In this document: in pieces, positions 8,080-16,760 of the stretch
How positions within the stretch are numbered: the first letter of the stretch is position 1
How the letters are laid out: every line of letters begins with the position of its first letter
IMG/VR virus record: IMGVR_UViG_3300033146_000857
Span: 1 to 64,000 of that record
Reading direction: 5' to 3' (one strand)
Source: a virus
Length of the DNA stretch: 64,000 nucleotides
Position numbers and translations under genes: made by a program
Notes under the pieces: generated by a model
Seen by the model: only the letters and a program-made list of their open reading frames with translations
Databases searched by the model: none
Told to the model about the DNA's origin: nothing

Positions 8080-8316
8080 ATGACAGAACAAGATTTACAC
8101 TTGTTTGATACTTATGAAAGTACAAAACACGGAGAAGTTGTTTTAAGAGACATAGGAATATACGATGGAATAAAATCATACCATTTCTTTTCACTGGGAT
8201 ATAATGAGCATCTATACTGGGGTAAAAAACAACTCAAGAGTAATCTTAAAGAGTTTGAGTTTGAAGATACTAGAAAGAAAAAAGACTGGGTAAAACCAAC
8301 AACAATGGAGGCTTAG
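8080..8316 (+). CDS. small hypothetical protein
   Basis: A 78-residue protein with a good ribosome binding site (AAGGAG, 6-7 bases before ATG). The 36-base gap upstream contains GTATAAAT, a possible weak -10 element. Rich in Tyr, Lys and Glu. No family recognised. Confidence 0.65.
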   Translation: MTEQDLHLFDTYESTKHGEVVLRDIGIYDGIKSYHFFSLGYNEHLYWGKKQLKSNLKEFEFEDTRKKKDWVKPTTMEA

Positions 8317-8317
8317 C

Positions 8318-8497
8318 ATGTATGTTTTAATCATGTTCTTGTCTTTGTCCAGTTGGGAAGCTGGTGGAGTGTCTATGCAGGAGTTTAATACTTATGAAAG
8401 TTGTATTTCAGCAAAGCAACAGGTTCTTAAACAGATTGAGGTTCCTAGAAGAGGCAGTAAAATTACGGTAAAGATACTTACCTGTGTTAAAAAATAA
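8318..8497 (+). CDS. small protein with hydrophobic N-terminus (59 residues)
   Basis: Starts one base after the previous stop; GGAGG lies just upstream (8307-8312). Residues 1-12 (MYVLIMFLSLSS) are hydrophobic and could be a signal peptide. Two Cys (29 and 56) lie in the remaining part, which ends KILTCVKK. The two Cys and the leader suggest a small periplasmic disulfide protein of the kind often encoded by phages. Confidence 0.6.
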   Translation: MYVLIMFLSLSSWEAGGVSMQEFNTYESCISAKQQVLKQIEVPRRGSKITVKILTCVKK

Positions 8498-8507
8498 AGG
8501 ATAGAAA

Positions 8508-8714
8508 ATGGCAGCAGTACAGAGTAGTAATATCAGCGATATTACTTACATAGAGTCAGAGCAAGAGTTATCAGTAGAGTTCAATAGTGGTTCTACGTAT
8601 GTATATCAAAAAGTACCTTCTGAAGTTCATGAAGCTTTAATGGAAGCTGATAGTCATGGTAAGTACCTAAATAGCCATATTAAGGGCAATTATGACTTTG
8701 AGAGACTAGATTAA
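8508..8714 (+). CDS. KTSC domain protein
   Basis: A 68-residue protein matching the KTSC domain throughout: SSNISDITY, then LSVEFNSGSTYVYQKVPSEV, then a SHGKYLNSHIKGNY end. This small domain is widespread in phages and bacteria, alone or fused to nucleic-acid enzymes; its role is not established. Coupled to the next gene by a one-base overlap. Confidence 0.85.
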   Translation: MAAVQSSNISDITYIESEQELSVEFNSGSTYVYQKVPSEVHEALMEADSHGKYLNSHIKGNYDFERLD

Positions 8715-8953
8715 TGATTAGACTATCATCTAATGATAATAATAAGTTTATCTCTGGCAAGATAGTGATAGTAAAATTAACTCTTTCTTATCTAGAAGAT
8801 AACAAAGGGTTAATGATTGACGATATAGTCAAAGTCGGCTATACCAATCAAGATACACTAATGGGCACTATAGTCAGTCGTCATTTAATAGAGGACCATG
8901 AAACCACAGATCAATTTACAATAGCTTTAACTATCAAGAAAAATGAATGTTAG
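8714..8953 (+). CDS. small hypothetical protein
   Basis: A 79-residue beta-rich protein, starting in the stop codon of the KTSC gene and overlapping the next gene by 7 bases. No family recognised. Confidence 0.6.
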   Translation: MIRLSSNDNNKFISGKIVIVKLTLSYLEDNKGLMIDDIVKVGYTNQDTLMGTIVSRHLIEDHETTDQFTIALTIKKNEC

Positions 8954-9237
8954 AGTTATCTTGGGTAGAGGATGCTAGGCCTGTAGATAATTTTTTAGGC
9001 ATAAAAGAATGCTCAGAGTACATTTTGGTTTTAAACGGAACTGATGTGGGGATCTTAGAAGCCAAAATAACAGCTAGTGAAATATATATCTTTAATGTTA
9101 TGCTAGAGGCTGAATTTCAAGGACATGGTTATTTTCAAGCATGGCTTGAAGCTCAAGGTAAAAAGATAATAGCTTTTTGGCCAAAAGAGGGTGTTAAAGA
9201 ATATTGGGGCCGAGTGGCTGATGAAGTTATATTTTAA
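8947..9237 (+). CDS. GNAT-like protein (short)
   Basis: A 96-residue protein that resembles a minimal GNAT acetyltransferase core. A beta strand (IYIFNVMLEAEF) leads into FQGHGYFQAWLE, similar to the acetyl-CoA-binding (Q/R)-x-x-G-x-(G/A) loop and helix, followed by KKIIAFWPKEGVKEYWGRV, similar to the C-terminal strand and aromatic helix. GNAT enzymes are usually 140-170 residues, so the N-terminal part is reduced and activity is uncertain. Substrate unknown. Confidence 0.5.
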   Translation: MLELSWVEDARPVDNFLGIKECSEYILVLNGTDVGILEAKITASEIYIFNVMLEAEFQGHGYFQAWLEAQGKKIIAFWPKEGVKEYWGRVADEVIF

Positions 9238-9246
9238 AGGAATATT

Positions 9247-9645
9247 ATGCTAAATAAGATACTAAATGCTGGAGTTTTACTAGGCAGTAGAGCTTTTGAC
9301 TGTTCTGTGACTGAGAGTGACTATGACATAGGCATAACTGAAGAGAAACTAACTAGTCTTGAGCTTAAAGGTTTTACACTTATGACTGTAAAGTCAAATT
9401 ATCACCCTGAAGTATATGGAGATGACTTATCAAGACTATTTTGCTTAGTTACTCCAAATGGCGAGAGCATAGACCTGTTTGTTTTCAACTCTGCAGATTC
9501 TATACAAAAGCTTAGTAAAGCTAACGATATAATGAGAATGTTTATACCAGATATATATCACAAGGCTTTTAGAATTCATCAATGGCGTATAACTTTATAC
9601 TTAGTTGGGTTATCAAAAGAATACATATCTTATGAAGCAGATTAA
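9247..9645 (+). CDS. nucleotidyltransferase-fold protein
   Basis: A 132-residue protein with the Pol beta/MNT-type signature near the N-terminus: LLGSRAFDCSVTESDYDIGI, that is GSR, spacing of about ten residues, then SDYDI carrying the two metal-binding Asp. A third acidic residue follows in ESIDLFVF. The layout resembles phage-encoded RlaP-type predicted nucleotidyltransferases (T4 NrdC.11-like) but is much shorter. The target is unknown. The 3' end overlaps the next gene by 14 bases. Confidence 0.65.
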   Translation: MLNKILNAGVLLGSRAFDCSVTESDYDIGITEEKLTSLELKGFTLMTVKSNYHPEVYGDDLSRLFCLVTPNGESIDLFVFNSADSIQKLSKANDIMRMFIPDIYHKAFRIHQWRITLYLVGLSKEYISYEAD

Positions 9646-10546
9646 AGATAAAGAGACTGGCGAGACCTTTGAAGCTTACGACTTTGGGGGTCCAGATGTT
9701 TTTCAAGTTGATAGCTATTGGATCTATGGGCAAAAAAGACTAAACTATACTGGAGTTAATAAGACTAAAAACAGTATTACTCTTAATCCTTTTAATCTTA
9801 CCATTGACCTTATGGATGACAATCCTTGGGAAGTAATAGACTATGGAAATCCAGATAGCTGTACTTGGCGAATAACTGTTAAACACCTAGGCACCGGACA
9901 AGAAATTTCTGGTGTCTATCCGTTTAATCTAGAAGGGACTGTTTATCAACTTCCTTGTGGAGGGGAAGAGTGGGTCATGGCCAGTTGTGGAGGGTTAGAG
10001 ATCTCTGAAGGGGATGGAAGTCCTATTTGCTATACTCTTGTTGGGACTGGTGAGACAATAAGACTTGTTAATTTTAGGACCTATGGCAGGAAATACATAA
10101 GGCTACTGACTCCGATGTCCTGGTCGCATGCTCCGAGGGCTGACTTTCCTGTTGAGTATCAAACTATGACTTTTCAATGGTTTGAAGATACAAATGGAGG
10201 AGTTAAGAACTGGATATTTGGTGACATTATCGTTTCTGTAGAACACGTACCAACAACAGACTATTACCCATATGAGACTACAAATGATGCCGGGCTAGCC
10301 TTGATATTGGCAAAAGCCATAGAGAGCTACCCCTTGTTTATTGAACGTTACCTTTATACAAGTTGGATTTATCTTTCACACGAAGCTTACGACTATGTTG
10401 CGGTATTCGATAATCATCACACTCCTATGACTGATGAGCTCTATGAGCATACATTTATTCTAGGCAGTTCCGTGATAGTCCAAGTGCCTAGCGGTACACC
10501 TCATGGGTTAGTTATTGCGTGGGTAAGGGCAAATAATGGTGTTTAG
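9632..10546 (+). CDS. virion-like protein, intact paralogue A
   Basis: About 304 residues from the ATG at 9632 (MKQIKDKETGETFEAY). A longer reading from TTG at 9605 is possible but lies deeper in the upstream gene, and the paralogue at 11632 supports the later start. The N-terminal two thirds align with the broken gene at 11632-12569: SYWIYG, NPFNLTIDL, PWEVIDYGN, SGVYPFN, then GGEEWVMASCGG. Beta-rich, no signal peptide. The C-terminal part is not shared, so a constant scaffold with a variable end is likely, as in tail-fibre or decoration proteins. Confidence 0.6.
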   Translation: MKQIKDKETGETFEAYDFGGPDVFQVDSYWIYGQKRLNYTGVNKTKNSITLNPFNLTIDLMDDNPWEVIDYGNPDSCTWRITVKHLGTGQEISGVYPFNLEGTVYQLPCGGEEWVMASCGGLEISEGDGSPICYTLVGTGETIRLVNFRTYGRKYIRLLTPMSWSHAPRADFPVEYQTMTFQWFEDTNGGVKNWIFGDIIVSVEHVPTTDYYPYETTNDAGLALILAKAIESYPLFIERYLYTSWIYLSHEAYDYVAVFDNHHTPMTDELYEHTFILGSSVIVQVPSGTPHGLVIAWVRANNGV

Positions 10547-10599
10547 CCTAAAATGAACTACCAGCTGGAACTTACTAAGACCAAAGTTCCAAAGACAAA

Positions 10600-10613
10600 A
10601 CTCAAAATATAAT
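10600..10613 (+). promoter_or_regulatory. phage promoter, ACTTNNNATATAAT class
   Basis: ACTCAAAATATAAT lies 22 bases before the DNA ligase start at 10636. It differs from the consensus at one position of the ACTT block and keeps TATAAT. Confidence 0.6.
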
Positions 10614-10635
10614 ATGCAAAATTAAGGAGCATTAA

Positions 10636-11622
10636 ATGAAATTAAAAATGGCATCACAGATACCCGAGGCTTTCAAGCCTAAAGAAGACTTTGAATATGA
10701 CTTTGCTAAAGCTAAGAAGTCAATAACTTTACCATTACTAAGTAAGCATGACCCAGAGACCACTATCATAGAAGAGAAATATGATGGCTCAAGATACGGA
10801 GGAGTTATTACTGATACAGTTGGAATTATTTCTAGAAATGGCATAGACAGAGCCAAGAACGTTCCCTATTTATGCAAGGTTTTAAAAGAGGTATTTCCAG
10901 CAGGCTCAATAGTTGATGGCGAGGTCGTGCATATAAATGAACCAAGACGTGTTAGATGGGAATTGGCTCGTTCAGTAATGGGTACAAAAGAGTTCAATGC
11001 TAGTGTAAAACCTGCACAATATGTTATATTTGATATTCAATACTTAGGTGGTGAATGTCTTAGAGATAAAACGCTATCTGAGAGAAGAAAGATCTTACAG
11101 AACTTGCTTGCTAGTAAGCTACCTGAAGGTTTAGTTAAACTAGAAACAACTTTAGCTACCAGTACTCTATGTATGCCAAGACAGTTTCCATTAAGCATGG
11201 GTGAAGAACTTTATGTTAGTATTCTTGCTGATAAGGGTGAAGGTATCATGATTAAGTCTGTAAATGAAAAGTATGCTAAGTCATGGACTAAGCTTAAAAA
11301 AGTGTTCACTATTGATGCTTTTATTACTGGTATCGAAAAAGGCAAAGGTAAGTTTCAAGGACTAATAGGGGCTCTAAAACTGGGCGTTATGCAAGGTGAT
11401 ACTAAGATTGATATTGGTAAGTGCTCAGGTATGACTGACGATGAGAGAAAAGAACTTACACAGATGGCCCTAGACGGTGAATTACTTCATAAAGTAGTAG
11501 AAGTTAAAGCTAATGAGGTCACTAAGAACTATAAGCTTAGACATCCAAATTTTGTTAGAGCTAGATATGACAAAGATATGTCAGAGTGTCTTAAATCACA
11601 GCTAGAAGAACATTTAAAGTAA
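10636..11622 (+). CDS. ATP-dependent DNA ligase
   Basis: A 328-residue enzyme that seals nicks in DNA using ATP through a lysyl-AMP intermediate. Visible nucleotidyltransferase motifs: I, EKYDGSR with adenylated Lys48; III, YVIFDIQYL; IV, GEGIMIKS; V, SWTKLKK. A C-terminal OB-like region follows (FITGIEKGKGKFQGLIGALK). The length is typical of compact phage ligases. The gene has its own promoter (10600) and ribosome binding site (AAGGAG), and sits between two paralogous virion-like genes. It should act with the polymerase and 5'-3' exonuclease in Okazaki fragment joining and repair. Confidence 0.95.
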   Translation: MKLKMASQIPEAFKPKEDFEYDFAKAKKSITLPLLSKHDPETTIIEEKYDGSRYGGVITDTVGIISRNGIDRAKNVPYLCKVLKEVFPAGSIVDGEVVHINEPRRVRWELARSVMGTKEFNASVKPAQYVIFDIQYLGGECLRDKTLSERRKILQNLLASKLPEGLVKLETTLATSTLCMPRQFPLSMGEELYVSILADKGEGIMIKSVNEKYAKSWTKLKKVFTIDAFITGIEKGKGKFQGLIGALKLGVMQGDTKIDIGKCSGMTDDERKELTQMALDGELLHKVVEVKANEVTKNYKLRHPNFVRARYDKDMSECLKSQLEEHLK

Positions 11623-11631
11623 GGACTTTCA

Positions 11632-12569
11632 ATGAGCAGGATGAAAATAGTCAGGGATAAGAAACCGGTACGACCTTTGAAGCTCACGACTTTGGAGGCC
11701 CTGATATCTTTCAAGTTGACGGCTATTGGATCTATGGTCTTGAGAACCTAACCTATTCCGGGGTTACAAAAAATAAGGATAGTATAACACTTGATCCTTT
11801 TAATCTTACTTTAGAACTAGAAGAGCCCAGTTGGGAGATAGTAGACTATGGGAATGTTGGAACTTGTGATTGGAGAATAACTGTTAGGCATAAGATTACA
11901 GAACAGGTAATTAGTGGTGTATACCCATTTAATCTTAACGGTAATGTATATCAACTTCTGTGTGGCGGAGAAGAATGGGTCATGGCCAGCTGTGGAGGAA
12001 CAGAGATAGCTCCTGGTACTGGGGATATATGCTATATTTTGATAGGCACTGGTGAGGTTATCAATGAAAGACTTAGAGCCTATAATTTACACACCCATAA
12101 CAGCTTTGATACCGTAGATATTACTCCATCAGACGTGTCTATTGCAGACTCCACTGTGACTGCTGGAAATTATGCTGGAACCTACCCTTCAGTGTTTGTA
12201 GGTTCTCCAATAATAGACGACTTTTACTTTTCTGGAGGTTTAAGCATCTTTACTGGGCTAAATGAGCCAGAATGTTCTAAGTTTATAAATTTACTAGCTG
12301 GCCAAAGTGTTGAACCCGCGCCTGGTCCAGTAGAGGGACTAATTAACCCAATTCCTAGTATTGGAGACTCTTTTAGAGGAGGAACTGTAATGGGCTATGG
12401 TGCTAAAACTCAGTCGTGGGAAAATTATTCACATGGATATTCTAACGTAGCCGATTTACCCGATAGCCAAAGACCTATGAACTATGAACATGCTCATTAT
12501 AGTAGTATACTAACGTGGGTACAGAGAAGAATAACTAAGAGGGCAGTAATATATTATCTTTTACCTTAA
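11632..12569 (+). pseudogene. frameshifted paralogue B of the 9632 gene
   Basis: A good ribosome binding site (AAGGA) precedes ATG 11632, which reads MSRMKIVRDK. At about 11660 one G is missing relative to paralogue A (GATAAAGAGACT versus GATAAGAAACC), so this frame stops at about codon 41. The frame that matches paralogue A (ETGTTFEAHDFGG, GYWIYG, NPFNLTLEL, SWEIVDYGN, SGVYPFN, then GGEEWVMASCGG) stays open from 11661 to 12569 but has TAA immediately upstream. An ATG at 11982 could start a 195-residue remnant. The long open frame suggests a recent lesion or a sequencing error. Confidence 0.75.
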
Positions 12570-12597
12570 GACTAATCTTATAAGCCTCTAGATCAAT

Positions 12598-12611
12598 ACT
12601 TGTTATATAAT
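12598..12611 (+). promoter_or_regulatory. phage promoter, ACTTNNNATATAAT class (distal)
   Basis: ACTTGTTATATAAT followed by TA matches the 6312 site over 16 bases. It is the upstream member of a tandem pair in front of the gene at 12719 and would give a leader of about 100 bases. Confidence 0.7.
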
Positions 12612-12666
12612 TAATTTCAATTCAGATGATACTATTATTAAGAAGCCTTAAAGTCATTTTAATGTT

Positions 12667-12680
12667 ACTTAAGATATAAT
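12667..12680 (+). promoter_or_regulatory. phage promoter, ACTTNNNATATAAT class (proximal)
   Basis: ACTTAAGATATAAT lies 38 bases before the start at 12719. Together with the distal site it suggests strong expression of one gene. Confidence 0.7.
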
Positions 12681-12718
12681 ATTATTCTGAAACAAATCAA
12701 ACCCAAAAAGGAGCCAAG

Positions 12719-13198
12719 ATGAGCATGAACAAAACTCAACTTATTGCAGCAGCAGCTAAACTAGACGTAGAGATAGGCGACAAGCCCACAAAAGAGACTC
12801 TAATCGAGAGTATCGCAAACTTCCATAACGAAGCAGGTAACACAGAAGAGTTGAAAGCATTCTTAGAAGAGAATGGTTTTACACTAAATGAAGAAGGTGA
12901 AATTGTTAAAGCTAAAAAAGTTAAAAAACTTGGAGAGAATCCAAACACTAAAGCTTATCATACAATCAAAGTTCTTCAAGATGAGAGCCTTGCTGGTCTT
13001 TCTTACAAAGAACTTAAAGACTATCTAGCTGAGTCTGAAGGTATTGAGACAACTTCTTCAAGCATCGCTTGGTATGCTAACTGGATGAAACAAAAAAATA
13101 TGAACCCAGTTCCCAGAGCTAAAAAGCCTAAGGCTGAGAAACCAGCTAAAGACGAAGCTCCAGTAGAACCTGGTGAAGATACAGAAGACGCTGAGTAA
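12719..13198 (+). CDS. small HeH/LEM-like putative DNA-binding protein
   Basis: A 159-residue protein with a strong ribosome binding site (AAAAGGAG). Residues about 3-36 (MNKTQLIAAAAKLDVEIGDK onward) resemble the HeH/LEM/SAP type helix-extended loop-helix. A second helical module (residues about 75-125) looks like a winged-helix unit. The C-terminus is Lys/Pro-rich, then acidic. Codon use is noticeably more regular than in neighbours. Two promoters upstream and a terminator downstream make it a stand-alone, probably abundant transcript. A nucleoid-like, DNA-binding or host-takeover role is plausible but unproven. Confidence 0.6.
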   Translation: MSMNKTQLIAAAAKLDVEIGDKPTKETLIESIANFHNEAGNTEELKAFLEENGFTLNEEGEIVKAKKVKKLGENPNTKAYHTIKVLQDESLAGLSYKELKDYLAESEGIETTSSSIAWYANWMKQKNMNPVPRAKKPKAEKPAKDEAPVEPGEDTEDAE

Positions 13199-13206
13199 AA
13201 TCAGTT

Positions 13207-13229
13207 AATCAAGATTTAGCACCTTGATT
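13207..13229 (+). other. small hairpin downstream of the 12719 gene
   Basis: AATCAAG and CTTGATT form a 7-bp stem with a 9-base loop just behind the stop codon and ahead of the terminator. It may protect the mRNA end. Confidence 0.4.
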
Positions 13230-13236
13230 GAGTAAT

Positions 13237-13267
13237 TGACAGGGCATGGTCCCTGTCATTTTTATTT
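13237..13267 (+). terminator. rho-independent terminator
   Basis: TGACAGGG, loop CATGGT, CCCTGTCA, then a T-rich run (TTTTTATTT). The 8-bp stem with three G-C pairs at its top and the U-tract are classical. It ends the single-gene unit at 12719-13198. Confidence 0.9.
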
Positions 13268-13320
13268 ACTACTGGGTTCACTTCACTTCAACCTAATATT
13301 AAGTAAAACAAAGGGCAAAC

Positions 13321-13875
13321 ATGAAAGAAATATACAATAGACAGGTTAATTTTCAGAAGCACATGAAGTCTAACAGTGATGTTATGTACAAGGCACTGGT
13401 AGAAGAAATTGGTGAGTGGGTAGCAAGCTTTGGATATGCTGATTGGAAAGAGACAGAGCGTGATGAAGAGAACATTCTAGTTGAAGCTATGGATATATGT
13501 ATATTTGCGATGAACCTATGCTACTATGATTATGTACCTTTTTGGTCTACAACTAGTTTTGACAAAGATTCCAAGACCAAAACGGCCGATATATACTTAG
13601 TTAAGAACGTTAATAAGCTATTGAGTTTAAATAAGTATGCAGATATAGTCTATTATCTTTTCTCTAACTATCCTGAGCTCAAGAGTAGAATAATTTGTAA
13701 GCAAGCTCTAAACACCTTTAGACAGGATAATGGCTATAAGATTGGAAAATATACAAAAATTTGGAATGGCAAAGAAGATAACGTAACAGCCATGGAGTTA
13801 ATAGAAGCTGACCCTGAGCTAAGCTTTGAGGACTTATATACAGCCTTAGATGAAAGGTACTCATGTATCCAATAG
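13321..13875 (+). CDS. dimeric dUTPase (all-alpha NTP pyrophosphatase)
   Basis: A 184-residue enzyme hydrolysing dUTP to dUMP and pyrophosphate. It matches the dUTPase_2 family: EEIGEW (Glu28, Glu29, Glu32) and ENILVEAMDICIF (Glu55, Asp58) supply Mg2+ ligands, and the C-terminal FRQDNGYKIGKYTKIWNG segment followed by KEDN is the family signature. It keeps uracil out of phage DNA and feeds dUMP to nucleotide metabolism. It begins the replication block; the spacer 13268-13320 has a weak TAATAT-type -10. The 3' end overlaps the HTH gene by 13 bases. Confidence 0.85.
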   Translation: MKEIYNRQVNFQKHMKSNSDVMYKALVEEIGEWVASFGYADWKETERDEENILVEAMDICIFAMNLCYYDYVPFWSTTSFDKDSKTKTADIYLVKNVNKLLSLNKYADIVYYLFSNYPELKSRIICKQALNTFRQDNGYKIGKYTKIWNGKEDNVTAMELIEADPELSFEDLYTALDERYSCIQ

Positions 13876-14099
13876 AAACTGTAGAAGAGCTAACTGGCTA
13901 TTCTAAAAATACTTTATACAATCTCACTAGTGAGCTAAACATAAAGCCTTTTAAGAATAGAGTTGTTGGTAATCCTTCTAAGGGAGTTTATGACAGCAAA
14001 GCTCTTGATGCTTTACTTCTATATAGGAAGTTGACTCAAGAGGACCAACTAAAGAAAAAAGAAGCTTTAGTGGTGGTGCTAGATGCTAAAATACTATAA
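13863..14099 (+). CDS. small MerR-like HTH protein
   Basis: A 78-residue protein with an N-terminal helix-turn-helix of MerR/excisionase type (YPIETVEELTGYSKNTLYNL) followed by a short basic wing (FKNRVVG) and a Lys/Glu-rich helix. It overlaps dUTPase and primase genes by 13 and 17 bases. Likely a DNA-binding accessory factor, possibly at the replication origin; unproven. Confidence 0.55.
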   Translation: MYPIETVEELTGYSKNTLYNLTSELNIKPFKNRVVGNPSKGVYDSKALDALLLYRKLTQEDQLKKKEALVVVLDAKIL

Positions 14100-16758
14100 G
14101 GGCAATGGACAGGCACAATGGAAATTGTCCGACGAGCATAGTCCTGTAAATAATGCAGTATTTGAAACAGTACTTGCGCTAGACAGAAATCCAAATGATA
14201 TAGAGACTAGTTTAGAACAGAGCTATTGGGGTCCTTTTTACATTGATATTGATGATGATAAAGACTTTGCTAATGCTCATAGTATCACTAAACAAATTCT
14301 TAGATACCTAGTTAAGTCTTATAATCTAAATGTAGACACAGACATACAAGTGTTTGCTACAGGTAAAAAAGGTTTTCACATACTACTTAATCCATATTTA
14401 TTCATGGACCATAAGCCAAAGAAACAATTAGCTTACAGGTATAAGTTAATGGCAGCTATGATTCAAACTAATCTAGAAGTTAAGTTAGACATGGTTGTTT
14501 ACTCTGGTAAGAAAGGTAGAATGTGGAGAATACCTAATGTAGTTAGAGAAGATAATGGTAAATTTAAAGTTCAACTAACTTTTCTTGAGGCTATATCAGA
14601 AGACTCTAAGTATATTATAGACACACTTTGTCTAGAGCCTAGGACTGGTTTAAATACTGGTTGGACTAAAATACCTAGAAATCCCCTAGCTGTATCTTGG
14701 TTTAAAGCTTGTGAGATTCCAGTTATACAAAACAAGATGATAATAGAGGAAGAAGATCTAAGAAACCAGGAGATACCTGAGGGTATAAGTAAACTAGCCG
14801 CTTTGAAAGATATAAATATAAATGCTAGATTTAACTTGTTGATCCTTAATGCTGCAGTCTATGGAGCTAGAGCTGGTTGGACAGAAGCTGATACACTAAA
14901 GTATTTTACTAAGACACTAACTTATGATTCTTCTGTCTATACGACTAAAGATTCGAAGATTGATCATTTTAGAAATGTTTTTGGCTTTGTTAGAGAAAAC
15001 AAAGACTACAAGTTTGATTGTCATTTTTTATCTACTGTTGTAGACAAAATAGACTGTAAGAAAATAGCTGCTTCAACAGATGGAGCTGATGACTATGACG
15101 AAGATTTCGGGATCTACTCAAAAGATTTTAACTACTACCTAGGTAGTGACACTGGTCCTAGAAGGCTTACCGGCTTTACTATGACTATCCTACATGACGT
15201 AGCTGATAAGGATAAGATATCTTATGAGATTCGTCTTAAGAATGCTAGAAAGAGAGTTAAGACTATTATAGTCCCAGAGAACAGCTTTGCAACCAAAAGT
15301 GGGTTTGCAAAGTTTCTATCTCCAGATTACCCACTATTTTGTTCAGAAAAGGAGTTCGCCATGATTGCTTGGCATATAAGAAAAGATGAGCCAAACATTC
15401 AAATTGGTAGAGACTTTATTGGGTTACACTATCAAGATAAAAAGTGGCATTATGCAAATGCTGAAGGGTCTATATCTTTAGACAACGACATAGACAGGAT
15501 CAAAGTTAATGCTAAGTCATTGACCATTGTTAATACCAAGCTAGATTATAACTGGCCTGATGTTACCAAAAAGCAATTAAAAGACTCAATTGTTCCTTTA
15601 ACTTCTTTTAACCAGCCACAGATAGTAGTTCCAATGATTAGTTGGTTCTTTGGTAGTTTCTTTAAGCCACATTATAATGAAGCTTTTAGTCAGTTCCCAC
15701 TGCTATTTATCTTTGGTGAAGCAGGGGCTGGAAAAACAGCTACCGGTTTAAAACTTAGAAGATTATTTGCTATGGAAGATAAAGCTCTTAAGTCTATTAC
15801 AGACGTTACTCAGTTTAGTCTGATGGCTGCTTGTAATAGTTCAAACTTAATTCCTTTAATCCTAGATGAGTACAAACCAATGATGATGAAAGAGGCTCAA
15901 ACACATTTAGTGTCTAGACTGATAAGGGGGGCATACAATGCTTCAAGAGGTGAAAGAGGTACAGCTTCTCAAGAGATCATAGCTTATTACTATAGAGCCC
16001 CAATAGTTCTTTTAGGAGAACAGTCTATAATTGAAACAGCTGTTCAGCACAGAGTTATCGAAGTTCAGCTGTCAAGACAGTTTATTCAAAGTGGTAAGTA
16101 TACAAAGAATTTTAACAAGATAGATGATTTAGCTTTAGAGTCTATTGGTAAAGGCTTTTTAACCTTAGCTATGTCAATCAGTCCTGCAGAAGTAAAGGAA
16201 AGAACTAATAAGCATTTGTCCTATTTACAGACTCAGATAAAGCTCCCAGAAAGACCTATGTTTAACTTAGCTGTTGTTAGAGTATCTTTAGACTTTATTA
16301 CTGAGTACTACGCGCAGCATGGGATTAACATCAAGACTACTATTGATGACCTATTTGATGACTATTTTGAGCATTTAAAGAAAGGCAATGGTGTCATAGA
16401 CAGTATAGCCAATAAGAATGATATTATTAAGATAATTGAGACATTTAGTCAAATGGCAGACTTCAATGCAAGTCCCGTACCTATAACTAATAATGTACAC
16501 TATGTGCATAAAGATGGTCAAATTCATCTTAATATACAAGCTATCTATCCTCTGTTTTCTAAGTATAATAGAGACTATAGTTTAGGCATATTTGATCCAG
16601 GTTATATAAGTTTCTTAAAGATGCTTCAAAAGGAACCTTTTTGTACTGATGTTAAGAATACTACCTTGATTAGTAGGTCTAAAAACTTAACTGTTTCACT
16701 TGGAGTTAAGGCGCTTCAAGATAGAGACATACAAATTAGTCGATTTATTGGAGAATAA
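14083..16758 (+). CDS. AEP-type primase and SF3-like helicase fusion
   Basis: An 891-residue replication protein. The N-terminal domain is an archaeo-eukaryotic primase: GPFYIDIDDD with metal-binding Asp55 and Asp57, and ATGKKGFHI with the conserved His99. The C-terminal ATPase has Walker A GEAGAGKT near residue 545-551 and a Walker B strand LILDEY near 596, consistent with an SF3/D5-like replicative helicase. It should prime and unwind at the fork for the family A polymerase. The middle segment (about 230-520) is unassigned. It lies directly upstream of the SNF2 helicase. Confidence 0.85.
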   Translation: MLKYYKGNGQAQWKLSDEHSPVNNAVFETVLALDRNPNDIETSLEQSYWGPFYIDIDDDKDFANAHSITKQILRYLVKSYNLNVDTDIQVFATGKKGFHILLNPYLFMDHKPKKQLAYRYKLMAAMIQTNLEVKLDMVVYSGKKGRMWRIPNVVREDNGKFKVQLTFLEAISEDSKYIIDTLCLEPRTGLNTGWTKIPRNPLAVSWFKACEIPVIQNKMIIEEEDLRNQEIPEGISKLAALKDININARFNLLILNAAVYGARAGWTEADTLKYFTKTLTYDSSVYTTKDSKIDHFRNVFGFVRENKDYKFDCHFLSTVVDKIDCKKIAASTDGADDYDEDFGIYSKDFNYYLGSDTGPRRLTGFTMTILHDVADKDKISYEIRLKNARKRVKTIIVPENSFATKSGFAKFLSPDYPLFCSEKEFAMIAWHIRKDEPNIQIGRDFIGLHYQDKKWHYANAEGSISLDNDIDRIKVNAKSLTIVNTKLDYNWPDVTKKQLKDSIVPLTSFNQPQIVVPMISWFFGSFFKPHYNEAFSQFPLLFIFGEAGAGKTATGLKLRRLFAMEDKALKSITDVTQFSLMAACNSSNLIPLILDEYKPMMMKEAQTHLVSRLIRGAYNASRGERGTASQEIIAYYYRAPIVLLGEQSIIETAVQHRVIEVQLSRQFIQSGKYTKNFNKIDDLALESIGKGFLTLAMSISPAEVKERTNKHLSYLQTQIKLPERPMFNLAVVRVSLDFITEYYAQHGINIKTTIDDLFDDYFEHLKKGNGVIDSIANKNDIIKIIETFSQMADFNASPVPITNNVHYVHKDGQIHLNIQAIYPLFSKYNRDYSLGIFDPGYISFLKMLQKEPFCTDVKNTTLISRSKNLTVSLGVKALQDRDIQISRFIGE

Positions 16759-16760
16759 CC

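Noticed and set aside
11632-11700. Programmed frameshift in paralogue B
   Set aside because: No slippery heptamer or stimulatory hairpin at the shift point; a single-base loss relative to paralogue A explains it better.
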